A DNA stretch of 64,000 nt, taken from positions 1 to 64,000 of the forward strand of contig DASPTQ010000183.1 of NCBI GenBank assembly GCA_035623335.1, read 5' to 3'. The translations under genes were made by a program, and so were the position numbers. The stretch's first letter is position 1, and the number at the start of each line of letters is the position of its first letter. This DNA is from JAFAGX01 sp035623335. Its GTDB lineage: Bacteria; Acidobacteriota; Terriglobia; Terriglobales; Acidobacteriaceae. This document shows, piece after piece, positions 8,696 to 16,708 of the stretch. The notes beneath the pieces are model-generated. The model was not told where the DNA came from. It saw only the letters and a list, made by a program, of their open reading frames with translations, and searched no databases.

Positions 8696-9769
8696 ATGAA
8701 ATGGTCCCTCCGATTCATCGCCTTCTTGCTGCTGGCGTCGACGGCCGTAGGCTGGGCGGAAGAGCCGCCGAAACCGGCCGAGGGTGATTACCGGGTCTCG
8801 AATTTTCATTTCCGCTCGGGAGCGACCTTGCCCGAGCTGCGGTTGCACTACCTGACCTATGGCCGGCCCGCGATCGATGCCAAGGGGCATATCAGCAACG
8901 CCGTCATGATTCTCCATGGCACGACCGGCTCCAGTCGACAATTCCTTACCCCGCAATTTGCCGGGGTGTTGTTCGGCCCCGGGCAGCTGCTCGATGCCAG
9001 CCGTTACTTCATCATTCTTCCCGACGGGATCGGCCATGGCGAATCCAGCAAACCGAGCAACGGCCTACACGCTCGCTTTCCCCATTACGATTACGACGAC
9101 ATGGTCGAAGCGCAGCACCTGCTGCTCACCCAGGCTTTGAAGGTCGACCACTTGCGGCTGCTCCTCGGCACCTCGATGGGTTGCATGCACTCCTGGATCT
9201 GGCTGGAAACCTACCCTGACTTCATGGACGCCGCCATGCCGCTTGCCTGCCTGCCGGTCCAGATTGCAGGCCGCAATCGAATGATGCGCAAGATGATTAT
9301 GGACGCAATCCGTAACGATCCAAGCTGGAGCAACGGTGAATATCAGGAACCGCCAGCCGGGTTGAAAACCGTGGCGGAAATTTTTCTGATCATGGCCGGC
9401 AGCCCGCTCGCGCTTCAGAAGAATTATCCGACGCGGGAGCAGGCCGACGCCTTTCTGGAGCAGTTCCTCAAAACTCGCACGGTGAGTTGGGATGCCAACG
9501 ATATCTTGTACGCGTTCGATGCCTCGCGCAACTACGATCCTTCGCCGAAGCTGGACCGGATCGGGGTTCCGGTGATGTTCGTCAACTCTGCGGATGATGT
9601 CATCAATCCGCCTGAGCTCGGCATCGCAGAACGCGAAATCAAGAAGGTCAAGCAGGGACGATTTGTGCTCCTCCCCATCACGGACGAGACCCGGGGCCAT
9701 GGGACCCACAGCTTGCCGGCCGTCTGGAAGCAATACCTGGCGGAGCTATTGCAGGAAAGTCAGCACTAA
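8696..9769 (+). CDS. Exported alpha/beta hydrolase of the MetX (homoserine acetyltransferase) type
   Basis: 357 residues with a signal peptide ending near GWAEE. The core is the MetX-like alpha/beta fold: LHGTTGSS oxyanion loop, nucleophile serine in LGTSMGCMHS (compare GGSMGGMQ in MetX), acid residue in NSADDVINPPE, and His in GHGTHSLPAVWK. True MetX is cytoplasmic and has no leader, so the signal peptide argues against methionine synthesis. It is more likely a periplasmic esterase or acyl hydrolase. It follows the MerR-TPR gene by 40 bp on the same strand and may be cotranscribed. Confidence 0.82.
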   Translation: MKWSLRFIAFLLLASTAVGWAEEPPKPAEGDYRVSNFHFRSGATLPELRLHYLTYGRPAIDAKGHISNAVMILHGTTGSSRQFLTPQFAGVLFGPGQLLDASRYFIILPDGIGHGESSKPSNGLHARFPHYDYDDMVEAQHLLLTQALKVDHLRLLLGTSMGCMHSWIWLETYPDFMDAAMPLACLPVQIAGRNRMMRKMIMDAIRNDPSWSNGEYQEPPAGLKTVAEIFLIMAGSPLALQKNYPTREQADAFLEQFLKTRTVSWDANDILYAFDASRNYDPSPKLDRIGVPVMFVNSADDVINPPELGIAEREIKKVKQGRFVLLPITDETRGHGTHSLPAVWKQYLAELLQESQH

Positions 9770-9833
9770 TTCCCCGACCGGATCCTCAACCAAAGCAAAG
9801 TGGCGCGGAGTTGTCCGCGAGAAGTTTCCACGG

Positions 9834-12077
9834 CTAGGGTCGGCGATCATGCTTGGGTTCCCCCTCGATCTTGCCGCGGATCACCGTCACGGAGGCGGCG
9901 GGCAAAGCATAGGAGGTTCCCATCGCGGCGGTCTCGTTGGCATGCGCAATCGGGCCGTCAGGATCGGCGTGCCCCGGGAAATAGGCAACCACGGGCCATT
10001 CGGTTGGATTTTCGGCATGCGCTTCGAAACGGGTCTTGGCCGGACGCCACTGATATTGGGCGCTGCCAAAGGTCGCGATCTCAACCGGGCCGACAAAGGA
10101 CAGGGTCCCCGGCTTCGTCTGGTCCTGAAAGGCAATCTGCACGGGGTGCGAATTCTGCTGATCGCGATTGACCACCATCACCGACCACTGGCCATCCGGA
10201 CGCTTCACCGCATAGGCGGTTACCAGGGCGTGGCCGGCTCCATCATCCAGGTCGCTCTTGGCGGGAAAAACCAGGTGCTCACCCGCTCCCGGCTGCACCC
10301 ACTCGAGGTTGATGAGCTGGGCGGTGAAGAACTGTGCCAGCGGCTGCTGAATCTGATATCCCGGACCGACCGAAAACATACCGAAGGTCCCGGGAGAATC
10401 GTTGCAGCCATGCTCCATGAACAGAGGCAGATAGTGAAAGAAATAAACCCCATTGCCGCCGGCGTTCAAAAACGAGCCGATGTAATCCGCCAGCCACAGT
10501 CCGGCGAACAGGTCCATGTAGGTTTCGCTGGCCGAGGAAGACAGATTGGATTCGGTGATGAACATGGGTACGTTGGCCGGCAGGCCGTCCTCGCGCCAAA
10601 TTTGCATGATGCGATTCACTAGCTCCGGTTCGTCATAAAGGCTGCCCCAGGGGATACGGCAGGGCTCGTACGGATAGTGCTCGAAGGAGAAGAACGCGAG
10701 ATCGCTCATGCGACCGTGCTGCTTCAGGTAATCGAGGAAGCGGCCGAGCCAGGATACCTTTCCCTTGGCGTCCGGCCAGACTTCGATATCTTTGTTGACT
10801 CCTTGGAAGGCCGGCCCGCCCAGCTTCAGGGCGGGATCGGCGCGATGCAGCGCGGTCGCCCACTGGAGATAGAGCGCCGCGTAATCTTCCGGCTGCATAT
10901 ACTGACCGTCGGCTTCCTCGCCCATCTCGACGTAGGAAATGGGGTATTGGCGCGCCCTCAGGTAGGCAATCTCGGCGGTCGCATTCTCGGGAGTGTCGTA
11001 GAGCATCGCGACCGGCACCATGGCGGGCAGGCCGCGCGTAACACCGCTCGTGAAAAACAAATCGAATCCTACCTGCGCCTGGCGCGTCGAAAGCAGGTCG
11101 CTAGGTTCGTGCCAGGGATCGACGGAAGAGCAATAGGTCGTGGTTTGTTCCTGGTCCGGGGTGTGTCGAACCACATCGTGAAACGCGCCATCGGATGTGG
11201 TGGTGCCCACGTACAGCTCGGCAATGGCGTACCCCACACAGTTTCTGGGATCGGCCGGGCCATGGGAATCGCAGGTATTCGAGGATTGAGTCATCACGAT
11301 TCGCAGATACCGAACCGCCGCCGCTGCCCTGCTCAACCGGACGGTCTCGATCCCGCCCTTCCCTGCGGTCACGTCGCCATGGGGAAAGGTTTGCCAGACT
11401 CCTCGCGTGGGATTGACCATGGGGTCTTCCCCGGTCCAATACTGGATCGCGTAATGGGTGGCGTAGGGCTCCTGCCAGTGGAGGCGAACGCTGTCCACCA
11501 GTTGCGCTTGCGAGAGATCGATGACCACCCATTGCGGGTGGAGCGCGTCGCTTTCTCCGGTGAACCGCTCGCTCAGGTAAGGATTGCTCTTCCAGTACGT
11601 ATTCACGTCGCCGTCGGTGAGCCGCGAGAACCCCGCGTTGCCGGTGCCATCGTTGCGGGTGAATCCGCGGCGCGGCAGTGCATATCCGTAGGAATAGCGA
11701 ATCGCATCTCCCGGACTCGCCGAACCGGTGAAATAACCCTTGCCGCTCGGATCACTCCAGGTTCCCTGCGGATTCCAGTGCCAGGCTTCGACTGCCAACT
11801 CGGTGTTCTGACGGTAGGTTACGGGCTGCCAGCCGGCACGGAACACGGCTTCCAGGACGGTGGGAGTGAGATCTTTGTCAATCGCCTCGGAGGAAATACG
11901 GTCCACCCCGGCGCCCAACGTTTGATTCGGCACAAAGTGGTTGGTGGCATGGGAAGGCGTTATGTCGACCTGAACGGTTTGTCCATCGGAGCGAAGGGAC
12001 AGGGGAATTAGCAAAAGGGATAAGGCAAGCCATGTCGATCGTTTCAAGCGACACTCCAAGCTCGGAGCTCGAGTCAC
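9834..12077 (-). CDS. Secreted clan GH-A-like glycoside hydrolase with embedded F5/8 type C domain
   Basis: A 747-residue exported protein (signal peptide roughly 12-33, LKRSTWLALSLLLIPLSL). Residues ~145-292 form a discoidin/F5-8C carbohydrate-binding jelly roll ('SRLTDGDVNTYWKS', 'PQWVVIDLSQAQLVDSVRLHW', 'YLRIVMTQSS', 'YAIAELYVG'). This domain is inserted between an N-terminal beta segment and the barrel rather than appended. Residues ~330-560 resemble a clan GH-A (beta/alpha)8 barrel with a putative acid/base in SYVEMGEEADGQ (E384-E388) and nucleophile in MFITESNLS (E509). A beta-sandwich follows. The exact GH family cannot be assigned by eye; GH39/GH51-like enzymes are the closest shape. 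It probably acts on plant or microbial polysaccharide outside the cell. Confidence 0.75.
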   Translation of the reverse strand: MTRAPSLECRLKRSTWLALSLLLIPLSLRSDGQTVQVDITPSHATNHFVPNQTLGAGVDRISSEAIDKDLTPTVLEAVFRAGWQPVTYRQNTELAVEAWHWNPQGTWSDPSGKGYFTGSASPGDAIRYSYGYALPRRGFTRNDGTGNAGFSRLTDGDVNTYWKSNPYLSERFTGESDALHPQWVVIDLSQAQLVDSVRLHWQEPYATHYAIQYWTGEDPMVNPTRGVWQTFPHGDVTAGKGGIETVRLSRAAAAVRYLRIVMTQSSNTCDSHGPADPRNCVGYAIAELYVGTTTSDGAFHDVVRHTPDQEQTTTYCSSVDPWHEPSDLLSTRQAQVGFDLFFTSGVTRGLPAMVPVAMLYDTPENATAEIAYLRARQYPISYVEMGEEADGQYMQPEDYAALYLQWATALHRADPALKLGGPAFQGVNKDIEVWPDAKGKVSWLGRFLDYLKQHGRMSDLAFFSFEHYPYEPCRIPWGSLYDEPELVNRIMQIWREDGLPANVPMFITESNLSSSASETYMDLFAGLWLADYIGSFLNAGGNGVYFFHYLPLFMEHGCNDSPGTFGMFSVGPGYQIQQPLAQFFTAQLINLEWVQPGAGEHLVFPAKSDLDDGAGHALVTAYAVKRPDGQWSVMVVNRDQQNSHPVQIAFQDQTKPGTLSFVGPVEIATFGSAQYQWRPAKTRFEAHAENPTEWPVVAYFPGHADPDGPIAHANETAAMGTSYALPAASVTVIRGKIEGEPKHDRRP

Positions 12078-12265
12078 TCAGTGTAGTTGGGAGCGTCGGC
12101 CTTGAATAGCTAAATCTTTCTCGGCGCGGCTCCTCTGGCTGCCGCAAGCGTCGCGAACGGGAATTTCAGCGGTGGAAGCCGCAGAGAGGGCCGCGATCTG
12201 TTTTCCGGTCGAAGCCAGATGCTAAAATTCTTAGCTTGCACGGTTTCGCGTTAGGAGGGCATGAT

Positions 12266-13447
12266 ATGCATCCAACCACGCTGCAAGTTGCCGCTCCCGC
12301 TCCCCTCACCAGCCTTACCGAAGACGAGATTATGTTCCGCGACAACATTCGCCAATTTGCCGAGGACCAGGTGCGTCCGCTGGTCAAGGAGATGGACGAA
12401 AAGGGCGTCTTCGAGAAAGATCTGATTCGTCAGTTTTTCCAGCTGGGATTGATGGGAATCGAAATCCCCGAGTCCTATGGAGGCGGGGGCGGGAAGTTTT
12501 TCGAAGCCATCCTGGCAGTCGAGGAGCTCTCGCGCGTGGACGCGTCGGCGGGAGTCGTGGTCGACGTGCAGAACACGCTGGTCAACAATGCCCTGCTTCG
12601 CTGGGGCAACGAAGAGCAACGCAAGCGCTATCTGCCCCGCATGGCGAGTGAGATTTGTGGCGCGTATGCTTTGAGCGAAGCCGGATCGGGTTCCGATGCG
12701 TTTGCCCTACAGACCAGGGCCGCACTCCAAGGTGGGGATTATGTGCTCAACGGGCGCAAGCTTTGGATCACCAATGGCAAAGAGGCTGGCCTCTTTGTCC
12801 TCTTCGCCACCGTCGATCCTGCGGCCGGCTATAAGGGCATCACCGCCTTCCTGATTGAAAAGCAATTCCCAGGGTTTACGGTCGGCAAAAAAGAAGACAA
12901 GCTCGGGATCCGTGCCTCCTCGACCTGCGAACTCATCCTAGAGGACTGCCGGGTGCCGAAGTCGAACGTCCTCGGCGAGGTGGGCAAAGGATACAAGATC
13001 GCCATCGAAACGTTGAATGAAGGCCGCATCGGAATCGGCGCGCAGATGCTTGGCGTGGCTCGTGGCGCGTGCGAGTCTGCCGTACGGTACGCCCAGGAGC
13101 GCAAACAGTTCGGCAAATCCATCGCCGACTTCCAGGGCATCCAGTTCCAGATCGCGCAAATGACAACCGAAATCGAAGCCGCGCGGCTTATGGTGTACAA
13201 CGCGGCCCGCATGAAAGATGGCGGTCTGCCGTTTGTCAAGGAAGCTGCCATGGCCAAGCTTTATGGCTCCCAAGTGGCGGAGCGGGTGACTTCCTTGGCC
13301 ATCGAGATCCATGGCGGTGTCGGTTTCACCAAGGATTATCCGGTCGAAAAGTACTGGCGCGACTCGAAAATTGGCAAGATCTACGAGGGCACCTCGAACA
13401 TGCAGCTCCAGACCATCGCCAAGCTGGTATTGGGGGGAAATAAATGA
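12266..13447 (+). CDS. Acyl-CoA dehydrogenase (short/branched-chain type)
   Basis: FAD enzyme that makes the alpha,beta double bond in acyl-CoA and passes electrons to ETF; etfAB and ETF-QO are encoded at 32-35.6 kb. From the ATG at 12266 it is 393 residues. An AGGAGG at 12253-12258 with 7-base spacing fixes this start over the TTG at 12236. Visible motifs: YALSEAGSGSDAFAL (FAD/substrate loop), WITNGKEAGLFVLFA, RKQFGKSIADFQGIQ, and the catalytic glutamate in KIYEGTSNMQLQTIAK, placed as in butyryl- and isovaleryl-type enzymes. It appears monocistronic. Chain-length preference cannot be read from the sequence. Confidence 0.95.
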   Translation: MHPTTLQVAAPAPLTSLTEDEIMFRDNIRQFAEDQVRPLVKEMDEKGVFEKDLIRQFFQLGLMGIEIPESYGGGGGKFFEAILAVEELSRVDASAGVVVDVQNTLVNNALLRWGNEEQRKRYLPRMASEICGAYALSEAGSGSDAFALQTRAALQGGDYVLNGRKLWITNGKEAGLFVLFATVDPAAGYKGITAFLIEKQFPGFTVGKKEDKLGIRASSTCELILEDCRVPKSNVLGEVGKGYKIAIETLNEGRIGIGAQMLGVARGACESAVRYAQERKQFGKSIADFQGIQFQIAQMTTEIEAARLMVYNAARMKDGGLPFVKEAAMAKLYGSQVAERVTSLAIEIHGGVGFTKDYPVEKYWRDSKIGKIYEGTSNMQLQTIAKLVLGGNK

Positions 13448-13686
13448 GACCGGGGCTGGTTGGCCATCCCGTCTCGACCAACAAATGACGATGTAATGTC
13501 AACTGTCCTCGGTAACTCTTGGTTACCTTTTATATGCACACCCTTGCAGCTCCCCGGTCTAGAAACCATCCGCTTAGTCCACGCTAAGCTCTTTGCTGAC
13601 AGCGACTTCCCGCGCTGGTCTCCGATGGATTGCCAGCTGCACTACCCGCCCTGCCTGCGCTGTCTGAGGCGCTGACGAGGTGAAAA

Positions 13687-14139
13687 TTGTTGAGCTGGAT
13701 GGCCAGCAGTGCCCCCGCAATATCATTAGATGGCAAGCCCATTCCGGTGCTGGTACCAAGCCCGGTTCCGAAGCCGAGCCGTTCCGCGCTCCCCGTCTTG
13801 GTGGTTCTATTCGTCATCTCCTACAGTCTGATGACTCTGCTCGTCTTTGAGCAGGCCCGCACCATCGAGAGTCAGCGAGCCTTGATTCGGTCGCTTTTTC
13901 AGGACAGCACGCAGTTAAGCCGAATGAAGATCCAAGCGATTCAGACACAGCAAGCCGCAGCCCAGGCCCAGGCTGAGGCAGCAGAGCATTCCCAGGTGAA
14001 AACTCCGTCGACCCAGGACAAGAAGCAGGACCTGAACAAAACCGGACCGAGCGCCGGCAAACACAAGCAGGTCCTGCCCAAGCCTGACATCGAGGATCTC
14101 AGCCTGGAACATGCGCGCAGGATCGTGATCACGATTTAG
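13687..14139 (+). CDS. Single-pass membrane protein of unknown function
   Basis: A 150-residue protein with a Pro-rich N terminus, one transmembrane helix (LPVLVVLFVISYSLMTLLVF, ~35-54) and a long Gln/Ala-rich coiled-coil tail (ARTIESQRALIRSLFQ..., ~56-115) ending in a basic segment. The start is probably TTG at 13687 or 13690, since GAGG (13677-13680) is well spaced for these and too far from the ATG at 13699. The pattern (short inside, one TM, coiled-coil outside) suggests an envelope scaffold. I do not recognise a family. Confidence 0.6.
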   Translation: MLSWMASSAPAISLDGKPIPVLVPSPVPKPSRSALPVLVVLFVISYSLMTLLVFEQARTIESQRALIRSLFQDSTQLSRMKIQAIQTQQAAAQAQAEAAEHSQVKTPSTQDKKQDLNKTGPSAGKHKQVLPKPDIEDLSLEHARRIVITI

Positions 14140-14159
14140 ATTCCAGGGGCCGGACAACC

Positions 14160-14414
14160 TTGGTGAATGTCCTGGCAAAGTTCGTTGTTGCGCTATGCCT
14201 GTCGGCTGCGCCCATCGCTGCGCCGCCCGCGCGGGTACCCGATCATCTGCCGTCCGTAGCGGCTCGCCAGAGCGGGAAGTGGTATCTGGCCGAGAACGGG
14301 CACGCGGTGTATTGCTATGGTCCTGTCGTGCTAATCCGGCAACCCCAGGGTGGACTGTCGCGTGTCGCCACCTTCTGCAAGGGCGACAAGACCGTAGTTC
14401 CGCTAAAGGATTAG
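14160..14414 (+). CDS. Small exported protein of unknown function
   Basis: An 84-residue frame with a hydrophobic N-terminal leader (VNVLAKFVVALCLSAAPIAA) and a short mature part containing two cysteines (HAVYCYGP..., TFCKGDK) that could form a disulfide. The start is TTG at 14160 or GTG at 14163, with no obvious Shine-Dalgarno. It follows the membrane protein by 20 bp and could be translated from the same mRNA. No homologue is recognised; real coding is likely but not certain. Confidence 0.5.
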   Translation: MVNVLAKFVVALCLSAAPIAAPPARVPDHLPSVAARQSGKWYLAENGHAVYCYGPVVLIRQPQGGLSRVATFCKGDKTVVPLKD

Positions 14415-14550
14415 CGCCGGTCGCCAAATTCTGCTATCGTTCCCTGGTTCCGATCCCAGCGTAAATCTTCCCACAGTTTGATTGAGCGTCCGGGCACGCC
14501 GTACACCATTCCCGACCGCCCCCAAGGTCCGGGAACAAGGAGAACCCCAG

Positions 14551-15081
14551 ATGAAGGTCTTGATCTTCGCCTTAGAGCTCGCGGTCGCAACCGTCGTCGT
14601 AGCGCAGCCACAAGCAACGCAAGTCTCCTCGAGTCCGGTGGCCGACGCTGCTCGCTTCTGGTTGCAGCGCGAAGCCAACAACCTGACCGCGGCGGCCGAA
14701 GCGATGCCCGCTGACAAGTATGATTTTCATCCCACACCGCAGCAAATGACTTTCTCCCACCTGATGACGCACATCGCCGGATCCAATCGCACTCTGTGTT
14801 CGAGCATCGCCGGCGAGTCCGAGCCGAAAGATAGCGGCGTGACCGACAAAGATGGCAAGGACAAACTGCTGGCTGACGTGAAGGCTTCCTTCGATTACTG
14901 CAGCAGCGCCTTGGCCAAGGTGGATGACGCCAAGCTCGGCGAGCAACTGCCGAAGTTTAACCACACACGCGCCTACGTGATGATGTTCTTAGTCGCCGAC
15001 CTCGCCGATCATTACAGCATGGCCGCTACCTACCTGCGTCTGAACGGTCTTGTGCCACCCACGGCACAGCCAAAGAAATAG
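14551..15081 (+). CDS. Exported DinB-family protein
   Basis: From the ATG at 14551 (AAGGAGAA just upstream) the protein is 176 residues with a signal-like leader (MKVLIFALELAVATVVVAQ). The mature part is a four-helix bundle of DinB/YfiT type: 'FWLQREANNLTAAAEAMPADKYDFHPTP', 'FSHLMTHIAGSN', and 'DLADHYSMAATYLRLNGLVPP'. The three metal-ligand histidines of the family are at SHLMTHI and LADHYS. DinB superfamily members are often metal-dependent thiol or conjugation enzymes. The substrate here is unknown, and an exported DinB is typical of Acidobacteriota. Confidence 0.85.
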   Translation: MKVLIFALELAVATVVVAQPQATQVSSSPVADAARFWLQREANNLTAAAEAMPADKYDFHPTPQQMTFSHLMTHIAGSNRTLCSSIAGESEPKDSGVTDKDGKDKLLADVKASFDYCSSALAKVDDAKLGEQLPKFNHTRAYVMMFLVADLADHYSMAATYLRLNGLVPPTAQPKK

Positions 15082-15175
15082 AGAGGTTGGGGCCGCCGGA
15101 GAAGGTCACCTCCGACGCTCCTGTGCCACCTGCTGCCGGAGAGAAAGAGAAGCTGAGGTTCGTCCGGCGGAGGGG

Positions 15176-16534
15176 TCAAACCCCGGGAAGCTTCATGCCC
15201 GCCAGCTTTCTTGCGAAGCTTGCCTTGCCCATCTGCTTGAACATCTTCCGCATTTGGGCATATTGACGAAGCAGGTTATTGACTTCCTGCACGGTCGTGC
15301 CGGAACCCCGTGCGATGCGTTTGCGGCGGCTGCCGTTGATGATCTCGTGGTGCACTCGTTCGTGGGCAGTCATGGAATTGATGATGGCCTCGACCCGGCT
15401 GATCTGTCGTTCGTCAACCCGGTCGGCCTGCTTCTGCAAGCCGGCAAACGGTCCGATGCTCGGCAACATCCCCATGAGGCTCTGAATGGAGCCCATCTTT
15501 TTTACCTGGCGCAGCTGGTCGCGGAAATCCTCGAGGGAGTAGCCATCGCCAGCGAACGCCCGGCTGGCGATATCTTGGGCCTTCTTCTTATCGACGTGCT
15601 GCTCGGCCTTTTCAATCAGCGAGAGAATGTCGCCCATTCCCAGGATGCGGGACACGATACGATCGGGATGAAACGGTTCGAGTGCATCGTATTTCTCTCC
15701 CACACCGATGAATTTGATCGGCTGGCCAGTCACCTGACGGATGGAGAGGGCCGCGCCACCGCGTGCATCCCCGTCCATTTTGGTGAGCACGATACCGGTC
15801 AGCGAGAGCTTCTTGTGGAACTCGGCGGCGGAATGGACGGCGTCCTGGCCGGTCATCGCATCGGCTACGAACAGAATCTCCTGGGGGCTCAGCAACCGCT
15901 TGAGCGACTGCATCTCTTCCATCAGCCGATCGTCAATGTGCAGACGACCGGCCGTATCGACGATCAGCACATCACAGCCGGTATTGACCGCTTCGCGACG
16001 GGCTTCTTTGGCCAGGCGTTCAACCGTAGCGGTATTGGTCTCGGTGACTTGTCCTTCATAGAGGTTGGCTTTGATTGCCTGGGCGACAACCTTGAGCTGT
16101 TCCCGCGCGGCGGGACGATACACGTCCACGGATACCAGCAGAGGGCGGTGTCCACCATTCTTCAGCCAATGCGCCAGCTTGCCGGAGGTTGTGGTCTTGC
16201 CCGATCCCTGCAGTCCGGCCATCAGTATGACTGACGGTGGTTGAGAAGCAAACTTCATTCGCGCGGTGTCGCGGCCCAGGGTTTCGACCAGTTCGTCGCG
16301 GACGATTTTGATAACTTGCTCCCCGGGCGAGAGTGCGGTCAGCACCTCCTGGCCGATCGCTTTGGCCTCCAGTTGGGCTATGAACTGCTTCACGACCTTG
16401 ATGTTGACGTCGGCCTCGAGCAGAGCCAGGCGAATCTCCTCGAGCGCCTGTTGGATATTTTCCTGGTTGAGCACGGCCTGGCCGCGCAGGGTCTTGAAGG
16501 CGCGCTGCAGTTTTTGCTGAAGATTTTCAAACAT
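15176..16534 (-). CDS. ffh: Signal recognition particle protein Ffh
   Basis: 452-residue SRP54 GTPase that, with 4.5S RNA, targets nascent membrane and secreted proteins to FtsY and SecYEG. N domain (~1-90), then the G domain with GLQGSGKTTTSGKLA (P-loop), DTAGRLHIDD and TKMDGDARGGAAL, followed by the Met-rich M domain ('QYAQMRKMFKQMGKASFARKLAGMKLPG'). Length is normal. In many bacteria ffh is immediately upstream of rpsP; here the rpsP-rplS operon is 25 kb away at 39-42 kb. No 4.5S RNA gene is apparent nearby. Confidence 0.97.
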   Translation of the reverse strand: MFENLQQKLQRAFKTLRGQAVLNQENIQQALEEIRLALLEADVNIKVVKQFIAQLEAKAIGQEVLTALSPGEQVIKIVRDELVETLGRDTARMKFASQPPSVILMAGLQGSGKTTTSGKLAHWLKNGGHRPLLVSVDVYRPAAREQLKVVAQAIKANLYEGQVTETNTATVERLAKEARREAVNTGCDVLIVDTAGRLHIDDRLMEEMQSLKRLLSPQEILFVADAMTGQDAVHSAAEFHKKLSLTGIVLTKMDGDARGGAALSIRQVTGQPIKFIGVGEKYDALEPFHPDRIVSRILGMGDILSLIEKAEQHVDKKKAQDIASRAFAGDGYSLEDFRDQLRQVKKMGSIQSLMGMLPSIGPFAGLQKQADRVDERQISRVEAIINSMTAHERVHHEIINGSRRKRIARGSGTTVQEVNNLLRQYAQMRKMFKQMGKASFARKLAGMKLPGV

Positions 16535-16708
16535 GCCGACAGACCATTCTAGCAGTGAACCAGGCGTCGGAACCTACGCCAACCGCTGGCTATTCTCTCG
16601 TGACTCAACCTATCCTGTCTGTGGGAAGAGCCCCTATCGCGGCCGGCGGGTGTAGCCGCGACCGCACAAGATCCCGGAAGCGTCGCCGTCTTTCTCGGAC
16701 AGAAGTCT

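Noticed and set aside
9594..10622. Long antisense frame over the glycosidase
   Set aside because: High-GC codon bias creates long open antisense frames; the minus-strand gene has a signal peptide, domains and catalytic motifs, while this one has none.
10677..12011. 444-residue antisense frame over the glycosidase
   Set aside because: Same reason; His/Gly/Arg-rich with no domain or translation signal.
13460..13675. 71-residue ORF after the acyl-CoA dehydrogenase
   Set aside because: No coding character or start signal; it lies in a plain intergenic stretch.
15050..16234. 394-residue frame opposite ffh
   Set aside because: Antisense shadow; the ffh GTPase motifs on the minus strand are certain.
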